Shown here: positions 1 to 8,604 of the stretch, piece by piece | Position numbering within the stretch: position 1 is the stretch's first letter | How the letters are laid out: every line of letters begins with the position of its first letter | Source of the DNA: Gelidibacter gilvus | GTDB taxonomy: Bacteria > Bacteroidota > Bacteroidia > Flavobacteriales > Flavobacteriaceae | NCBI RefSeq assembly: GCF_004115975.1 | Contig: NZ_SDDZ01000004.1 | Span: 248,001-312,000, forward strand | Direction: 5' to 3' | Length of the DNA: 64,000 nt | Notes under the pieces: generated by a model | Seen by the model: only the letters and a program-made list of their open reading frames with translations | Database searches by the model: none | What the model was told of the DNA's origin: nothing | Program-made: the position numbers and the translations under genes

Positions 1-204
1 ATTTTTAAATTCTATTATCGACTGCCTACTTTTGAAGTAAATTTGATGAAATTGACATTCAAAAGGAAAAATTATCATGAGAGATTGTACTATTGAAACG
101 AGAGTAACATATTTGTAAATCAAAATTGAGAGATTACATTTATCTGTGGCTGTGACGAGAACCTTGAATTATATAGTTATATTCATCCACATTTTAACGC
201 CAAC

Positions 205-777
205 ATGATTCACTATACCACAAATAAAAATAAGGCATATTTGAAAGGTATTTGTACTTTGCAAAAAGCCAATTTGAAAAACAATTTATCAGATCAGGAG
301 ATTGAAATGTATGGTTTTGTGACTGTAGACCATACTTTGGAAATGCTTGAAGATTTGAACGCGATTGAACCCCAAATCGTTGCCAAAGATGATAAGGGAG
401 TTATAGGATATGTTTTAGCGATGACAAAAAAATCAAAGTTCGATATCCCTATAATTCTCCCGATGTTTGAGGAATTTGAGAAAATCGATTATAAAGGGCG
501 ATGGGTATCCGAATATAATTATTTGGTTGTTGGACAAGTTTGTGTTCACAAAAATTACAGAGGTAGAGGTGTTTTTGAAAAATGTTTTCACCTATATAAA
601 AACACATTTGCCGGTCGCTATGACTTCGCCATCACCGAAATAGCCGTTACCAACCAGCGTTCTAGAAAAGCCCATAAAAAAGTGGGTTTCGAGGAAATTC
701 ATACCTATACAGATTCGTATCAGACTGAATGGGTCGTTGTGCTTTGGGATTGGAACGATTCTTATCCACATATCTAA
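205..777 (+). CDS. GNAT family N-acetyltransferase
   Basis: The 190-residue protein looks like a cytosolic acyl-CoA-dependent N-acetyltransferase; the substrate cannot be told. The acetyl-CoA motif A is visible around residues 111-130, where a strand (VGQVCVHKNY) runs into the R-G-R-G pyrophosphate loop and a helix (VFEKCFHLYK). A following strand and helix (TEIAVTNQRSRKAHKKVGF) match GNAT motif B. The length is normal for the family. It starts at an ATG with no Shine-Dalgarno, as expected in Bacteroidetes. It stands alone: upstream there are 204 bases with no recognisable gene, and downstream about 300 bases of non-coding DNA precede a convergent TetR gene. Confidence 0.85.
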   Translation: MIHYTTNKNKAYLKGICTLQKANLKNNLSDQEIEMYGFVTVDHTLEMLEDLNAIEPQIVAKDDKGVIGYVLAMTKKSKFDIPIILPMFEEFEKIDYKGRWVSEYNYLVVGQVCVHKNYRGRGVFEKCFHLYKNTFAGRYDFAITEIAVTNQRSRKAHKKVGFEEIHTYTDSYQTEWVVVLWDWNDSYPHI

Positions 778-1079
778 GTTTAGAACCCATAATTTACTGC
801 CAAAACATTCGTAAACTATGTCATAATTAAAACGGCATAAATCCAAAATAGATGAGTGGTTTATAGAATGCACAGAGAAGGAAAACTTCGAATTGATCCG
901 ACTTGTTCTGGTTCATAATTGATATAGCATCTATTGTGTTCAAATGCGGTCCAAGGATATCAAAAGTGTTTCCAGTTTTATAAAAAGATAAGAATACATC
1001 TTGAGCAATTACGCCATTGTTGGTGTTTCCACCAACAATCCTGTCTTAATTATCGAATTTTCATCGACTACCAATGTCC
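778..1079. other. Non-coding gap with one dispersed hairpin
   Basis: This 302-base convergent gap between the GNAT gene and the TetR gene shows no convincing reading frame. Its only clear structure is the perfect hairpin at 1016-1039 described separately. It may serve as a shared 3' end for the two convergent genes, but no U-rich intrinsic terminator is apparent. Confidence 0.5.
1016..1039. repeat. Dispersed hairpin repeat, ATTGTTGGTG arms (copy 1)
   Basis: A perfect 10-bp inverted repeat, ATTGTTGGTG, then loop TTTC, then CACCAACAAT. The same hairpin recurs near 12.4, 44.35 and 57.05 kb, always between genes. It behaves like a REP-type palindromic element rather than an ordinary terminator, since no T-run follows on either strand. 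Confidence 0.8.
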
Positions 1080-1649
1080 TTATTTATTAAACAAATCAAT
1101 CGTCTTTCCAATCGCTTTATCAAAGTTATCCCAAGATTCCTGAGAGCTTAAATCGGTAGTAATAAACTTTTTATTGAATTTGGACAAGAGCGTAAAATAA
1201 ACATAACCACCAATCATTAATTGAAAGGCATGGTTAAGGGAACTGTCTTTATTAGAAATGGCGAACATTTTTCCTATCTCCTTATTGCTGTACTTAAACA
1301 AATCACGCGTCACCTCATTATTTTCGAGCAATTGCCAACGCAAAATTTCTTGGGTCAGTTTGTTCTCCCGAAGCTCTTGTGTTCCGGCTTTCGCAAATTC
1401 CTTAAGATCTTCTACGGTTGCCAAATCTTTATCATGAAGTGCCAACATCGATTTAAAAAAATCGCCTTTTTTTGCCAGTTGGAGCAATAGGCCTTGCATG
1501 CCTCCAAAATAACGATAGATGAGTTCTTTAGAAACCCCTGCTTTTTTGGCAATCGCATTGATGCCGACGGCTTGTGGTCCTTTTTCTTCTAAAAGGGTTA
1601 AAAAACTTTCGTATATTTTCTCTTCGGTAGCGGCTCTATCTTTTTTCAT
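1080..1649 (-). CDS. TetR/AcrR family transcriptional regulator
   Basis: A 189-residue one-domain repressor. The N-terminal helix-turn-helix lies at about residues 8-55 (TEEKIYESFLTLLEEKG, then INAIAKKAGVSKELIYRYFG), with the typical TetR recognition helix ending in Y-R-Y-F. The C-terminal ligand domain is unassigned. Its start codon overlaps the stop of the upstream transglutaminase-like gene by one base (TAATG), so the two are translationally coupled. The pair is divergent from the beta-oxidation operon, and two palindromes lie in the shared promoter region (2426-2476). My inference is that it is a FadR-like repressor sensing acyl-CoA; family and position support this, but nothing in the ligand domain proves it. 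Confidence 0.88.
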   Translation of the reverse strand: MKKDRAATEEKIYESFLTLLEEKGPQAVGINAIAKKAGVSKELIYRYFGGMQGLLLQLAKKGDFFKSMLALHDKDLATVEDLKEFAKAGTQELRENKLTQEILRWQLLENNEVTRDLFKYSNKEIGKMFAISNKDSSLNHAFQLMIGGYVYFTLLSKFNKKFITTDLSSQESWDNFDKAIGKTIDLFNK

Positions 1650-2308
1650 TATAAGTCGTTGAGGTTTAATACCATTCCTAATTCAATGTTTTTTCCTGCC
1701 AATGTGGGATAGGTAGCTTTCATTAAATCAAACATATAGGCCAATGGAACGTAGTCAAAGACGCCATAATCTTCCAAATACTCCATAAACTGCGTGGAAC
1801 CCGAACTATCATAAGCTTGAAACAGGGAATCATTGATCCCATCAAAATCCAAGGGCGGTAGGTTCAATTTTTCGCATAAGGTCTTATTAAAAGCTGGCGT
1901 GGCCTTCACCCATTTGCCATTTAGATAAAGTTCAACATAACCATGTGGCACCAGAACATCGTTGCCAAATTTTTCAATAATATCTTCAACAGCAATGTGA
2001 TTTTTAACTTTCGCCAAACCTAATCGTGCAGGGATGTTTTTTGCCCTTAAAACACTGATCAACAAGATGGCTTTATCTAAGCAATGTCCCGATTTATGTG
2101 TGCAGATTTCCGACGCACACCAATCGTTTTCAATTAAACTGAAACGATAAGGATTATAGGGCCACGCATCTCGAATATAGTCATAGGCTTTTAATGCAAA
2201 ATCCAGCGGAGAGGCATAACCACCGGCATCGATCTTTTCAACGAGATCTTGAATGCCCTCAGATGAGTAATCAAAATTAGTGTTCTCTTCTAAATAGGTT
2301 GGTGCCAT
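1649..2308 (-). CDS. Transglutaminase-like domain protein
   Basis: A 219-residue protein without signal peptide or membrane segment. The transglutaminase/protease-like core is visible: Cys76 in HKSGHCLDKA, followed by the conserved helix and LRAKNIPARLG strand, and His122 in VPHGYVELYLNGKW. The third position of the classical Cys-His-Asp triad, which normally reads V-D-P after the Trp, here reads A-T-P, so the Asp seems replaced by Thr. The protein may be a protease or acyltransferase using another third residue, or a binding protein. It is the first gene of a two-gene operon with the TetR regulator and starts 187 bases from the divergent thiolase, which suggests a link to acyl-CoA metabolism. 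Confidence 0.75.
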   Translation of the reverse strand: MAPTYLEENTNFDYSSEGIQDLVEKIDAGGYASPLDFALKAYDYIRDAWPYNPYRFSLIENDWCASEICTHKSGHCLDKAILLISVLRAKNIPARLGLAKVKNHIAVEDIIEKFGNDVLVPHGYVELYLNGKWVKATPAFNKTLCEKLNLPPLDFDGINDSLFQAYDSSGSTQFMEYLEDYGVFDYVPLAYMFDLMKATYPTLAGKNIELGMVLNLNDL

Positions 2309-2393
2309 AAAATGTATGTTTTATCGATCTTTAGATTTGTAAGGATATATAGTCCATAAATTTTAAATCGATTTTAAAATTTGCTGATATTTT

Positions 2394-2426
2394 ATTTGAC
2401 AAATATAATTCTTTTGTATAAGTTTG
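2394..2426 (+). promoter_or_regulatory. Promoter of the beta-oxidation operon
   Basis: A TTTG element at 2395-2398 and a Bacteroidetes -7 box TAAGTTTG at 2419-2426 are separated by 20 bases, as expected for the housekeeping sigma factor of this phylum. The last base of the -7 box is also the first base of the upstream palindrome, so a repressor bound there would block initiation. This predicts a 5' leader of about 65 bases before the ATG at 2495. Confidence 0.6.
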
Positions 2427-2476
2427 TAACCACTTGGTCACATATTTTTTTTCTATTTATGTTACCACTTAGTAAC
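2426..2476. promoter_or_regulatory. Two matched 16-bp palindromes, likely TetR operators
   Basis: Site 1 (2426-2441) reads GTAACCACTTGGTCAC and site 2 (2461-2476) reads GTTACCACTTAGTAAC. They agree at 13 of 16 positions and both fit the palindrome GTTACCA..TGGTAAC with two half-site mismatches or fewer. Their starts are 35 bp apart. Site 1 abuts the -7 box and site 2 lies in the 5' leader. The divergent TetR gene is the obvious candidate binder; the assignment is an inference. Confidence 0.6.
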
Positions 2477-2494
2477 TCTAAACAATTTGACATA

Positions 2495-3694
2495 ATGGAT
2501 GCATATATTTATGATTCGGTAAGGACCCCTCGCGGCATCGGAAAAAACACAGGAAGCTTATCTCAAGCCAGTCCAGTTCAACTAGTAACAACTTTACTTT
2601 CAGCCTTAAAAGAGCGGAACAATTTAGACACTTCTTATGTAGAAGATTTGGTGTTGGGTTGTGTCACGCAAGCCGGCGAGCAAGGCGGAAATATTGCTAA
2701 AGTTGCGGCGCAGGTGGCGAATTACGGCGATCATTTAGCAGCCGTATCTTTAAACAGATATTGTGCTTCTGGATTGGAGGCGGTAAATCAAGCTGCAGCC
2801 CGTGTAATATCAGGATGGTCTGATTTAATCATCGCAGGCGGCGTCGAATCCATGTCTCGAGTTCCTATGGGAATTGACGGATCAGCTTGGGTTATGGAGC
2901 CGGATGCAGCTTTTGGTAAGTTTGTGCCACAAGGGATTTCAGCCGATTTAATCGCCACAAAATATGGGTACTCAAGAAACGATGTGGACAGCTTTGCAGT
3001 TGAATCGCAAAAAAGGGCAGCAGCGGCTTGGGCTAAAAAAGCATTTGCAAAATCAATCATTCCGGTTCTAGATATCAACGGTTTGGAATACTTATCCAAA
3101 GACGAATATATTCGTGCGAATACCACTTTGGAAGCTTTAGGTAAATTAAATCCATCTTTTGAAATGATGGGAGAGCTATTATTTAATCAAACGGCCTTAG
3201 ATACGTATATCGAGATCGAGCGCATCAACCACGTCCATCACGCCGGAAATTCGTCTGGTCTTGTAGATGGTGCTGGACTAATGTTAATCGGCACCAAAGA
3301 AATTGGAGAAAAATTAGGCTTGACCCCAAGAGCAAAAATTAGAATGGGAAGCATTATTGGTTCAGAACCGTTGATCATGTTGGAAGGACCAACTCCAGCC
3401 ACTAAAAAAGCCTTACGAAAAGCAGGAATGAATGCTTCAGATATCGATTTGTGGGAGATCAACGAGGCTTTTGCCGTCGTGCCATTGCGTCTTATGGAAA
3501 ACATGAAGATCGACCATTCCATCGTTAATGTCAACGGTGGTGCTATTGCTATGGGCCATCCGTTAGGTGCCACAGGATGTATGATTCTTGGAACGGCTTT
3601 GGACGAATTGGAACGACAAGATAAAAACACCGCTTTAGCGACACTATGCGTTGGTGGCGGTATGGGTATTGCCACCATCATCGAACGTGTATAA
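2495..3694 (+). CDS. Acetyl-CoA C-acyltransferase (thiolase)
   Basis: This enzyme carries out the last step of beta-oxidation, thiolytic release of acetyl-CoA from 3-ketoacyl-CoA. The three active-site signatures are present: nucleophile Cys90 in NRYCASG, His355 in AMGHPLGATG and Cys385 in LCVGGGMG. The frame is open further upstream to 2381, but that extension would cross the operator and promoter and would add a non-thiolase leader. The ATG at 2495 (MDAYIYDSVRTP) gives 399 residues, the usual length, and is the preferred start. It is the first gene of the operon running to 10356, followed after 19 bases by the FadJ-like gene, with which it would form a trifunctional complex. Confidence 0.93.
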   Translation: MDAYIYDSVRTPRGIGKNTGSLSQASPVQLVTTLLSALKERNNLDTSYVEDLVLGCVTQAGEQGGNIAKVAAQVANYGDHLAAVSLNRYCASGLEAVNQAAARVISGWSDLIIAGGVESMSRVPMGIDGSAWVMEPDAAFGKFVPQGISADLIATKYGYSRNDVDSFAVESQKRAAAAWAKKAFAKSIIPVLDINGLEYLSKDEYIRANTTLEALGKLNPSFEMMGELLFNQTALDTYIEIERINHVHHAGNSSGLVDGAGLMLIGTKEIGEKLGLTPRAKIRMGSIIGSEPLIMLEGPTPATKKALRKAGMNASDIDLWEINEAFAVVPLRLMENMKIDHSIVNVNGGAIAMGHPLGATGCMILGTALDELERQDKNTALATLCVGGGMGIATIIERV

Positions 3695-3713
3695 TTTCTA
3701 AAAAAAAGACAAA

Positions 3714-5855
3714 ATGCAACATATAAAATATTCAATAGATACAGACGGAATTGCTTTTATTACTTGGGATGTGGCCAACTCTCCGGTTAACTTCATGAAT
3801 GAACAGACGATGTCAGAATTCTTGACCGCTGTAGACAAAGCATTAGTTGATAACACTGTAAAAGGCATCATAATTAACTCGGCGAAACGAGATTTTATTG
3901 CTGGAGGCGATTTGAAATGGTTCTTAAATTATGACCAATCTAAAGAAGATTGTTTTGAGCTGCTCATGAAAACCAATCGTGCCATGCGTCAAATGGAACT
4001 ATCTTCCAAACCCGTCGTGGCAGCACTAAGCGGATTGGCTTTAGGTGGCGGTTTAGAGATTGCCTTGGCTTGTAATTATCGCATTATGACCGATCATCCT
4101 GCCAACAAAATAGGTTTGGTAGAATGTTCTGTAGGCTTGTTTCCAGGATCGGGGGGCACACAACGTTTTTTGAGAATGTTGGGCCCTCAAAAAGCGATAG
4201 AATATATTACACAATCGCGAAAGCTATCCGCAGCACAAGCCTTAAAGGATAAATTGGTCAATCAAATCTGTAGTCCAGAAGATGATATCAATGCTTTAGC
4301 TAAAGCATGGATCTTGCAAAACCCAGAAGTCAAACAACCTTGGGATGACAAGCGATTTGTAGTTCCTGGAACCCCAAATGGCATCGGACAAAAGTCTGGA
4401 TATACTGAGTTTTACTCGGTCTCAAATGCCATGGCCTATAAAACAACGCATGGCAATATGCCACACATCAAAAACGTATTGAGTGCTTTATACCATGGGA
4501 GTTCTACAGGAATTGACAATGCTCTAGAAGTTGAGGCGCGTTATTTTGTGGATACCTTGTTTACTAAAGAAACCAAAAATATTATTAGAGCCTCCTTCAT
4601 TTTTATTGGTGATGCAGCCAAAGGAAAAGCCAAACCAAAAGGCTTTGAGCAAGCAAGCTTTAAAAAGATCGGTGTTTTAGGCGCCGGAATGATGGGTGCA
4701 GGAATTGCTTATGAGTCGGCAAAATCAGGTTTGGATGTGGTTTTAAAAGATGTATCTTTAGAAGGCGCTGAAAGAGGTAAAGGTTATGCCGAGAGCATTG
4801 AAAAGCAAAAAATAGAGAAGGGTAGAAGTACTCACGAAAAAGCAAGTGCAATTTTGGATCATATCCTTCCTTCGGATAGTGTGGACGATTTAAAAGATTG
4901 TGATTTAATTATCGAAGCGGTTTTTGAAAATGAAGCCTTAAAAAATCGCGTCACCAAAGAAACGGAAGCGGTCATTAAACCCGAAGTGATTTATGCCAGT
5001 AACACGTCAACCATTCCAATATCTACGTTGGCAAAAGCATCATCAAGGCCTGATAAATTTATAGGCCTGCATTTCTTTTCGCCGGTAGATAGAATGCCTT
5101 TGGTGGAGGTTATCGTTGGTAAAGAAACGTCGGATGAAACCTTGGCAGCAGCTATTGATTATGTTATTAAAATACGAAAAGTACCTATTGTTGTGAATGA
5201 TGGTCGTGGATTTTTCACTTCTCGTGTTTTTGGAAAATTTGTAAACGAAGGCATCACCATGTTAACGGAAGGCATTCCGCCAGCAGTCATAGAAAATGTT
5301 GCCAAGAAGATTGGCATGCCGGTCGGACCTTTGGCGATAGCTGATGAGGTGAATTTGAAACTCATGTTAGACATCATGGCTGAAGATCCCAACTTAACTG
5401 ACTTTGAAAAAGAATTGCAAGAAACAGCTTCTACGATAGTTCATACGCACAAAAGACTAGGTAAAAAAGAAGGTAAAGGTTTTTACGACTATCCAAAAGG
5501 AGGAAAAAAACACCTTTGGAAAGAATGGAGTACGATTTATCCAACGATAGAGGGCTACGATGAAGAAGAAATAGGAAGACGTATGTTATTCGCAATGGTC
5601 ATCGATTCGTACAAATGTTTGGAAAGTGGTGTGTTAAAGGAAGCTAAAGATGCCGATATCGGATCGATTTTAGGACTTGGTTTCCCAATTCATACTGGAG
5701 GCGTCATGTCTTATATCGATTATATCGGGGCACAAGAATTTAAAGACTATGCCGCTGGTTTAGCTAAAAAGTATGGCGAGCGTTTTCAATTGCCTCAATC
5801 CCTTTTAGAGCGCATTGATAAAGCAGGAAGCAACCGTGTTTTTTATAAAAACTAA
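3714..5855 (+). CDS. fadJ: Enoyl-CoA hydratase / 3-hydroxyacyl-CoA dehydrogenase multienzyme
   Basis: A 713-residue fusion that hydrates 2-enoyl-CoA and oxidises the L-3-hydroxyacyl-CoA with NAD+. The N-terminal crotonase part (about 1-190) has the oxyanion loop AGGDLKW, the helix ALGGGLEIALACNYR and the second glutamate segment GLVECSVGLFPGSGGTQRF. The Rossmann part starts near residue 318 (IGVLGAGMMGAGIAY) and carries SNTSTIPIS and GLHFFSPVDRMPLVEVI with the catalytic His and Glu. Two C-terminal HAD domains fill about 500-700. Length and order match FadJ/FadB alpha subunits. It lies between thiolase and acyl-CoA dehydrogenase genes. FadB versus FadJ cannot be separated from sequence alone. 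Confidence 0.93.
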   Translation: MQHIKYSIDTDGIAFITWDVANSPVNFMNEQTMSEFLTAVDKALVDNTVKGIIINSAKRDFIAGGDLKWFLNYDQSKEDCFELLMKTNRAMRQMELSSKPVVAALSGLALGGGLEIALACNYRIMTDHPANKIGLVECSVGLFPGSGGTQRFLRMLGPQKAIEYITQSRKLSAAQALKDKLVNQICSPEDDINALAKAWILQNPEVKQPWDDKRFVVPGTPNGIGQKSGYTEFYSVSNAMAYKTTHGNMPHIKNVLSALYHGSSTGIDNALEVEARYFVDTLFTKETKNIIRASFIFIGDAAKGKAKPKGFEQASFKKIGVLGAGMMGAGIAYESAKSGLDVVLKDVSLEGAERGKGYAESIEKQKIEKGRSTHEKASAILDHILPSDSVDDLKDCDLIIEAVFENEALKNRVTKETEAVIKPEVIYASNTSTIPISTLAKASSRPDKFIGLHFFSPVDRMPLVEVIVGKETSDETLAAAIDYVIKIRKVPIVVNDGRGFFTSRVFGKFVNEGITMLTEGIPPAVIENVAKKIGMPVGPLAIADEVNLKLMLDIMAEDPNLTDFEKELQETASTIVHTHKRLGKKEGKGFYDYPKGGKKHLWKEWSTIYPTIEGYDEEEIGRRMLFAMVIDSYKCLESGVLKEAKDADIGSILGLGFPIHTGGVMSYIDYIGAQEFKDYAAGLAKKYGERFQLPQSLLERIDKAGSNRVFYKN

Positions 5856-5884
5856 GGTATTATTAACAACTAAATCAAGTAGCC

Positions 5885-7090
5885 ATGTTACAAAACGTAT
5901 TATTAGAAAGAAAAATATATGCATCTGAAGAACACAAGATGATGCAAGGAATGATTCAGGATTTTATCACCAATGAAATCTTGCCTCAAGTGGAAGCTTG
6001 GGAAAAAGAAGGGATGGTGAGTCGCGAGATTTGGAAAAGAGCAGGAGACTTAGGTTTGTTGTGTATAGATATGCCTGAGGAATATGGAGGCGCTGGACTT
6101 GATTTTAGTTTTAGTGCTTTATTTCTGGAAGAGTTGGCAAAAAAAGGAATCAGCGGACCTGGTTTCTCATTGCACTCTGATATTGTTGCGCCTTACATCT
6201 TAAAATACGGAACAGAGGCACAAAAAAAGAAGTATCTACCACCTATGGCTACAGGTGAAATGATTACCGCCATCGGAATGACTGAGCCCAATTGTGGTTC
6301 GGATTTACAAGCGCTACGCACTAAAGCTGTGGATAATGGCGACCATTATCTGGTTAGCGGACAAAAAACATTTATCACCAACGGCTTTTTAGCTGATATG
6401 GCTATTATAGCAGTGAAGACAAATTTGGGGACGCCCGAAGAAGGCGTTTCATTATTAATTATGGAAAGCCAATGGGAAGGTTTCGAAAAAGGAGTGCCTT
6501 TCAAAAAAATAGGAATGAAGGCTCAAGATACCTGTGAGTTGTTTTTTGATAATGTAAAAGTGCCCAAAGAGAATTTATTAGGCGAAGAAGGCCAAGGTTT
6601 TAAAATCATGATGACAGAATTGGCTCGTGAGCGATTGTCGGTAGCATTAGCGGCCATTGGTGGCGCAGAAGGAGCCATCGAAGACACTATTGCATATACA
6701 TCTACAAGAACAGCTTTCAAGCAACCTATCGCAGGATTTCAAAATACCCAATTCAAACTCGCTGAAGCAGCAGCACAATTGCAAATTCATCAAGCTTTTG
6801 TTGATCGTTGTACAGAAGATTTATCACAACATAAACTCTCTGCGGAAAGTGCTTCAATGGCCAAGTTTTCGGCAACAGACATGCACGGTAAAGTAGTGGA
6901 CGAATGTTTACAATTATTTGGTGGTTATGGCTATATGTGGGAATATCCTATTGCAAGAATGTATGCCGATAATCGCGTAGCGCGTATCTATGCGGGGACC
7001 AATGAAATCATGAAATTGGTAGTAGCAAGAGGGTTATTTAAAGAACTGTTTGCTCAAATGAAGGCCCTGCGCCAGCAACAAAAGAAATAA
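5885..7090 (+). CDS. Acyl-CoA dehydrogenase, long-chain/isovaleryl type active site
   Basis: This flavoenzyme introduces the 2,3 double bond in acyl-CoA and passes electrons to ETF. The 401 residues show the N-terminal helical domain, the signature AIGMTEPNCGSDLQAL and FITNG segments of the beta domain, and the C-terminal FAD domain with QLFGGYGYMWEYPIARMYAD. The position holding the catalytic Glu in medium- and short-chain enzymes (Y-E-G-T) is Ala here (YAGTNEIM). Instead Glu249 in LARERLS occupies the place used by long-chain and isovaleryl-CoA dehydrogenases, so the protein should be active and of that subtype. The stop overlaps the next start by one base (TAATG), which implies coupled translation. 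Confidence 0.92.
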   Translation: MLQNVLLERKIYASEEHKMMQGMIQDFITNEILPQVEAWEKEGMVSREIWKRAGDLGLLCIDMPEEYGGAGLDFSFSALFLEELAKKGISGPGFSLHSDIVAPYILKYGTEAQKKKYLPPMATGEMITAIGMTEPNCGSDLQALRTKAVDNGDHYLVSGQKTFITNGFLADMAIIAVKTNLGTPEEGVSLLIMESQWEGFEKGVPFKKIGMKAQDTCELFFDNVKVPKENLLGEEGQGFKIMMTELARERLSVALAAIGGAEGAIEDTIAYTSTRTAFKQPIAGFQNTQFKLAEAAAQLQIHQAFVDRCTEDLSQHKLSAESASMAKFSATDMHGKVVDECLQLFGGYGYMWEYPIARMYADNRVARIYAGTNEIMKLVVARGLFKELFAQMKALRQQQKK

Positions 7091-7527
7091 TGAAACAAGA
7101 ACTAACCATTACAGATTTTAAAGTTCAAACTACGATTGTTGTGCAGTGGGGAGAAATGGATGCCTTCCACCACGTTAATAATGTGAATTATGTACGGTGG
7201 GGAGAAACTGCTCGCATAGATTATTTTAGAGCCTTAGGTTTTATTATTACGCAGGATCCAAAAAACATGCGCTATGCACCAACTTTAGGGTTTCAATCGG
7301 TAAAGTATATTTCCCCCGTACTTTATCCAGACACTATTTTTATAGGTACTAGGACTGAAGAAATTAAAGAGGACCGCTTCGTGTTAAAATCTTATTTTTT
7401 TAGTACCGAACAAAACCGATTGGTTGCAATAAAAACACATGAGGTTATCATTGTGGATTATAACAAGCAACAAAAAATCGCACTTCCTAAAGCGATTATA
7501 GAAGATATAAATCAATTAGAAAATTAA
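7090..7527 (+). CDS. Hotdog-fold acyl-CoA thioesterase
   Basis: A 145-residue protein of the 4-hydroxybenzoyl-CoA thioesterase/YbgC group, expected to hydrolyse acyl-CoA to free acid and CoA. The active-site signature WGEMDAFHHVNNVNYVRWGE, with the Asp before the central His-His-Val-Asn, starts near residue 19 and is intact, and the hotdog helix ETARIDYFRALG follows. Start and stop overlap the neighbours by one base on both sides, so it is tightly embedded in the beta-oxidation operon. In that place it may relieve CoA trapping or release dead-end acyl-CoAs; the substrate is unknown. Confidence 0.88.
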   Translation: MKQELTITDFKVQTTIVVQWGEMDAFHHVNNVNYVRWGETARIDYFRALGFIITQDPKNMRYAPTLGFQSVKYISPVLYPDTIFIGTRTEEIKEDRFVLKSYFFSTEQNRLVAIKTHEVIIVDYNKQQKIALPKAIIEDINQLEN

Positions 7528-8585
7528 TGCAAGAAACAAAGCCATTACAAGGGGTTACCGTTATTGATTTTACACGATTACTTCCAGGACCTTTAGGGAC
7601 ACATCTTTTAAGTCAACTGGGTGCTAAAGTCATAAAGATTGAAAGTCCGAAACGTCCAGATTATACACGCTTTTACGAGCCTAAGATAGATGATAGCTCT
7701 TTTATGTTTCACAGCATGAATCATTCTAAAGAGATCTTAACAATTGATTATGAAACTGAGGAAGGCTATCAAAAAGTAAGCGATTTAATAGCCACTGCTG
7801 ATGTGTTGATTGAACAGTTTCGCCCGGGTGCCATGGCCAGTTTTAATTTAGATTTTGAGGCGGTTAAAAAGATCAACCCCAATATTGTTTATGTTTCCGT
7901 TACAGGGTATGGGCAAAATGGAAATCTGCATACAAAGGCCGGGCATGATATTAATTATTTGGCCACCGCTGGATTATTGGATTTAAATAGGGATGAAAAT
8001 GGAAAACCAATTATTCCCGGATTTCAAATCGCCGATATTGCAGGAGGCTCTTATATGTTACTTTCGGCTTGTACTTCTGGATTGTTGGCACAAAAACTTC
8101 AAAACAAACCGCAGTATATCGATTTGAGCCTGCTCGATGCCACCATCCCTTTAAATGCCATTGCACACAGTATGTCTCAGGGAGGTGCATCTTATAAAAC
8201 AACACCAATTTTAAGTGGTATGCTGGTCAACTATAATGTTTATGAATGTTCAGATGGAAAATGGATGGCATTAGGTGCTTTGGAAATGAAGTTTTGGAAT
8301 GGCTTCTGTGACATGGTGGACAAACCAGAATGGAAAAGAAAATCAGAATTAGAGTTGATCAACGGCATTTTTCCTAAGAAAGATTTAGAATTACTATTTA
8401 AGTCCAAAACGAGAGATGAGTGGGTGAGTTTAAGTGCTAACCACGATACCTGTTTGTCACCAATTTTGGAAATAGAGGAGGTTGCCAACCATGAGCACAT
8501 TCAAGAACGCAAGGTTTTTAACGAAACTACAATCAAGAATAAAACGATAAAAACCTACGCATCGCCTTTTAAAACCTATAGCTAA
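7527..8585 (+). CDS. CaiB/BaiF family CoA-transferase, alpha-methylacyl-CoA racemase-like
   Basis: A 352-residue class III CoA-transferase family protein. The N-terminus (LQGVTVIDFTRLLPGPLGTHLLSQLGAKVIKIE) is characteristic. The catalytic Asp of the family aligns with Asp170 in QIADIAGGS. In addition His140-Asp141 in AGHDINY matches the His used by alpha-methylacyl-CoA racemases, and the length (about 350) is also closer to racemases than to formyl-CoA transferases (over 400). A racemase would let the operon process 2-methyl-branched acyl-CoAs, whose dehydrogenase accepts only the S epimer. Coupled by a TAATG overlap to the thioesterase. Transferase activity remains possible. Confidence 0.82.
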   Translation: MQETKPLQGVTVIDFTRLLPGPLGTHLLSQLGAKVIKIESPKRPDYTRFYEPKIDDSSFMFHSMNHSKEILTIDYETEEGYQKVSDLIATADVLIEQFRPGAMASFNLDFEAVKKINPNIVYVSVTGYGQNGNLHTKAGHDINYLATAGLLDLNRDENGKPIIPGFQIADIAGGSYMLLSACTSGLLAQKLQNKPQYIDLSLLDATIPLNAIAHSMSQGGASYKTTPILSGMLVNYNVYECSDGKWMALGALEMKFWNGFCDMVDKPEWKRKSELELINGIFPKKDLELLFKSKTRDEWVSLSANHDTCLSPILEIEEVANHEHIQERKVFNETTIKNKTIKTYASPFKTYS

Positions 8586-8604
8586 AAACTAAATTTCCGG
8601 TATT

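Noticed and set aside
592-1143. Short frames opposite or beside the GNAT gene
   Set aside because: They are shadows of the acetyltransferase gene or of the gap with the hairpin repeat, with no family resemblance.
2381-2494. Upstream extension of the thiolase frame
   Set aside because: It would start upstream of the -7 box and cross both operators; the thiolase family start fits the ATG at 2495.
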